This document shows positions 8,738 through 9,059 of a stretch of DNA of 9,059 nt, in pieces. A program made the position numbers and the translations under genes. A model generated the notes under the pieces. The model did no database searches, was not told the origin of the DNA, and worked only from the letters and a program-made list of their open reading frames with translations. Numbering within the stretch: the first letter of the stretch is position 1; every line of letters begins with the position of its first letter. Source of the stretch: an uncultured Clostridia bacterium (GTDB lineage: Bacteria; Bacillota; Clostridia; Oscillospirales; Ruminococcaceae); NCBI GenBank assembly GCA_937892655.1, contig CALBJC010000023.1, positions 1 to 9,059 on the forward strand. The letters run 5' to 3'.

Positions 8738-8743
8738 CCTCCT
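8738..8743 (-). promoter_or_regulatory. rpoC ribosome binding site (AGGAGG) that fixes a TTG start
   Basis: A perfect AGGAGG sits 8 bases before the TTG at 8729-8727. The next codons give [15 protein letters not shown], which matches the conserved N-terminus of beta'. No in-frame ATG lies nearby, so TTG is the supported start. From memory, B. subtilis rpoC also starts with TTG. Confidence 0.85.
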
Positions 8744-8750
8744 GTTAAAT

Positions 8751-8787
8751 CACGCCAAAGAAGCGTTCAAAAGCGCTTCTTTGCGTG
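8751..8787 (-). other. Large hairpin in the rpoB-rpoC spacer
   Basis: An inverted repeat with arms 8751-8765 and 8774-8787 and an 8-base loop gives a 14-bp stem with a single bulged base. In the minus-strand transcript it lies after the rpoB stop and only 7 bases before the rpoC AGGAGG. It is followed by ATTTAAC rather than a run of U, so it is not a convincing terminator. It may be a processing or stability element, or may modulate rpoC translation; that role is inference. Confidence 0.7.
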
Positions 8788-8837
8788 CATATTCGTTAAA
8801 TTTTAGGGGTTAGCTTAATCCTTTGTTGCCTTTAAAA

Positions 8838-9059
8838 TTAAAGGTCGTCATTATCCTCAGCAAAGAAATCAATAGCCTCATCTGAGATGTAACCGCCATA
8901 GCTTTCTTCTTCGTCGTCTTCTTCAGTCATAAAGCCGTCGTCGAGTTCGCTTTCGTCGGTAATGTATTCTTCATCGATAACTGGCTGTGGAAGAATATCA
9001 TCATCCTCTTCAAATGTCTGTCTGAGGTCGATTTCCTCATTATTGATATTGAGCACTCT
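8838..9059 (-). CDS. rpoB: RNA polymerase beta subunit, C-terminal end (partial, cut by window edge)
   Basis: This is the last 73 codons of the beta subunit of RNA polymerase. The frame is open to the window edge and ends in TAA at 8840-8838. The first visible residues, RVLNINNEEIDLRQ, resemble the end of the conserved beta core (the family's '..V L .. D/E..EI.L..' segment). The gene lies directly upstream of rpoC, its universal neighbour. After the core come about 59 residues that form a strongly acidic tail: 27 are Asp or Glu and none is Lys or Arg. The tail holds two copies of a Y-I-[S/T]-D-E motif (YITDE and YISDE). E. coli beta and B. subtilis beta, as I recall them, lack such a long acidic extension. 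The GTG at 9056 is an internal valine codon, not a start. Identity rests on context plus the short core segment; the function of the tail is unknown. Confidence 0.9.
   Translation of the reverse strand, partial: RVLNINNEEIDLRQTFEEDDDILPQPVIDEEYITDESELDDGFMTEEDDEEESYGGYISDEAIDFFAEDNDDL

Noticed and set aside
1..9059. A new accessory system, mobile element or CRISPR array
   Set aside because: The window is almost fully covered by six core genes in conserved order, with spacers no longer than about 230 bases; no transposase, direct-repeat array or unknown gene is present.

Overview
The window is a block of core transcription and translation genes, all on the minus strand. In transcription order (right to left) it holds the 3' end of rpoB (RNA polymerase beta), rpoC (beta'), rpsL (S12), rpsG (S7), fusA (EF-G) and tuf (EF-Tu). 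This is the standard bacterial rpoBC-str arrangement. Nothing on the plus strand looks like a real gene; long plus-strand frames opposite tuf and rpoC are codon-bias shadows. I see no mobile element, CRISPR array, tRNA or rRNA, and no accessory defence or biosynthetic system.

Organism: the proteins are Firmicutes-type. S12 has the longer N-terminal loop, beta' has no trigger-loop insertion, and every gene has a strong AGGAGG-type ribosome binding site. Moderate GC, AGA-rich arginine codons, a TTG start on rpoC and the general protein flavour suggest a Clostridia lineage near Ruminococcus/Oscillospiraceae. This assignment is inference, since no search was possible.

Layout: 9059-8838 is the rpoB C-terminus with a long acidic tail. 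8837-8730 is a spacer with a large hairpin just ahead of the rpoC ribosome binding site. 8729-4812 is rpoC, which carries an unusual insertion of roughly 110 residues near its N-terminus. 4811-4584 is a punctuation region: a rho-independent terminator for rpoBC, a fully consensus sigma-A promoter (TTGACA-17-TATAAT), and a short rpsL leader with a small hairpin. 4583-4158 is rpsL. 4157-3989 is a 169-base structured spacer, a candidate S7 feedback site that may also hold a promoter. 3988-3518 is rpsG, with a GTG start. 3517-3428 is a hairpin spacer. 3427-1346 is fusA. 1345-1201 is an AT-rich spacer with a good promoter for tuf. 1200-10 is tuf.

How the genes work together: rpoB and rpoC make the catalytic core of RNA polymerase. 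S12 and S7 are 30S subunit proteins at the decoding centre and in the head. EF-Tu delivers aminoacyl-tRNA and EF-G drives translocation. The punctuation suggests three transcriptional inputs: rpoBC read-in from upstream, a strong str promoter before rpsL, and an extra promoter for tuf.

The most noteworthy signals are a sharp change of codon usage inside tuf (a mosaic gene or an assembly chimera), an apparent internal duplication in beta', and the purely acidic tail of beta.
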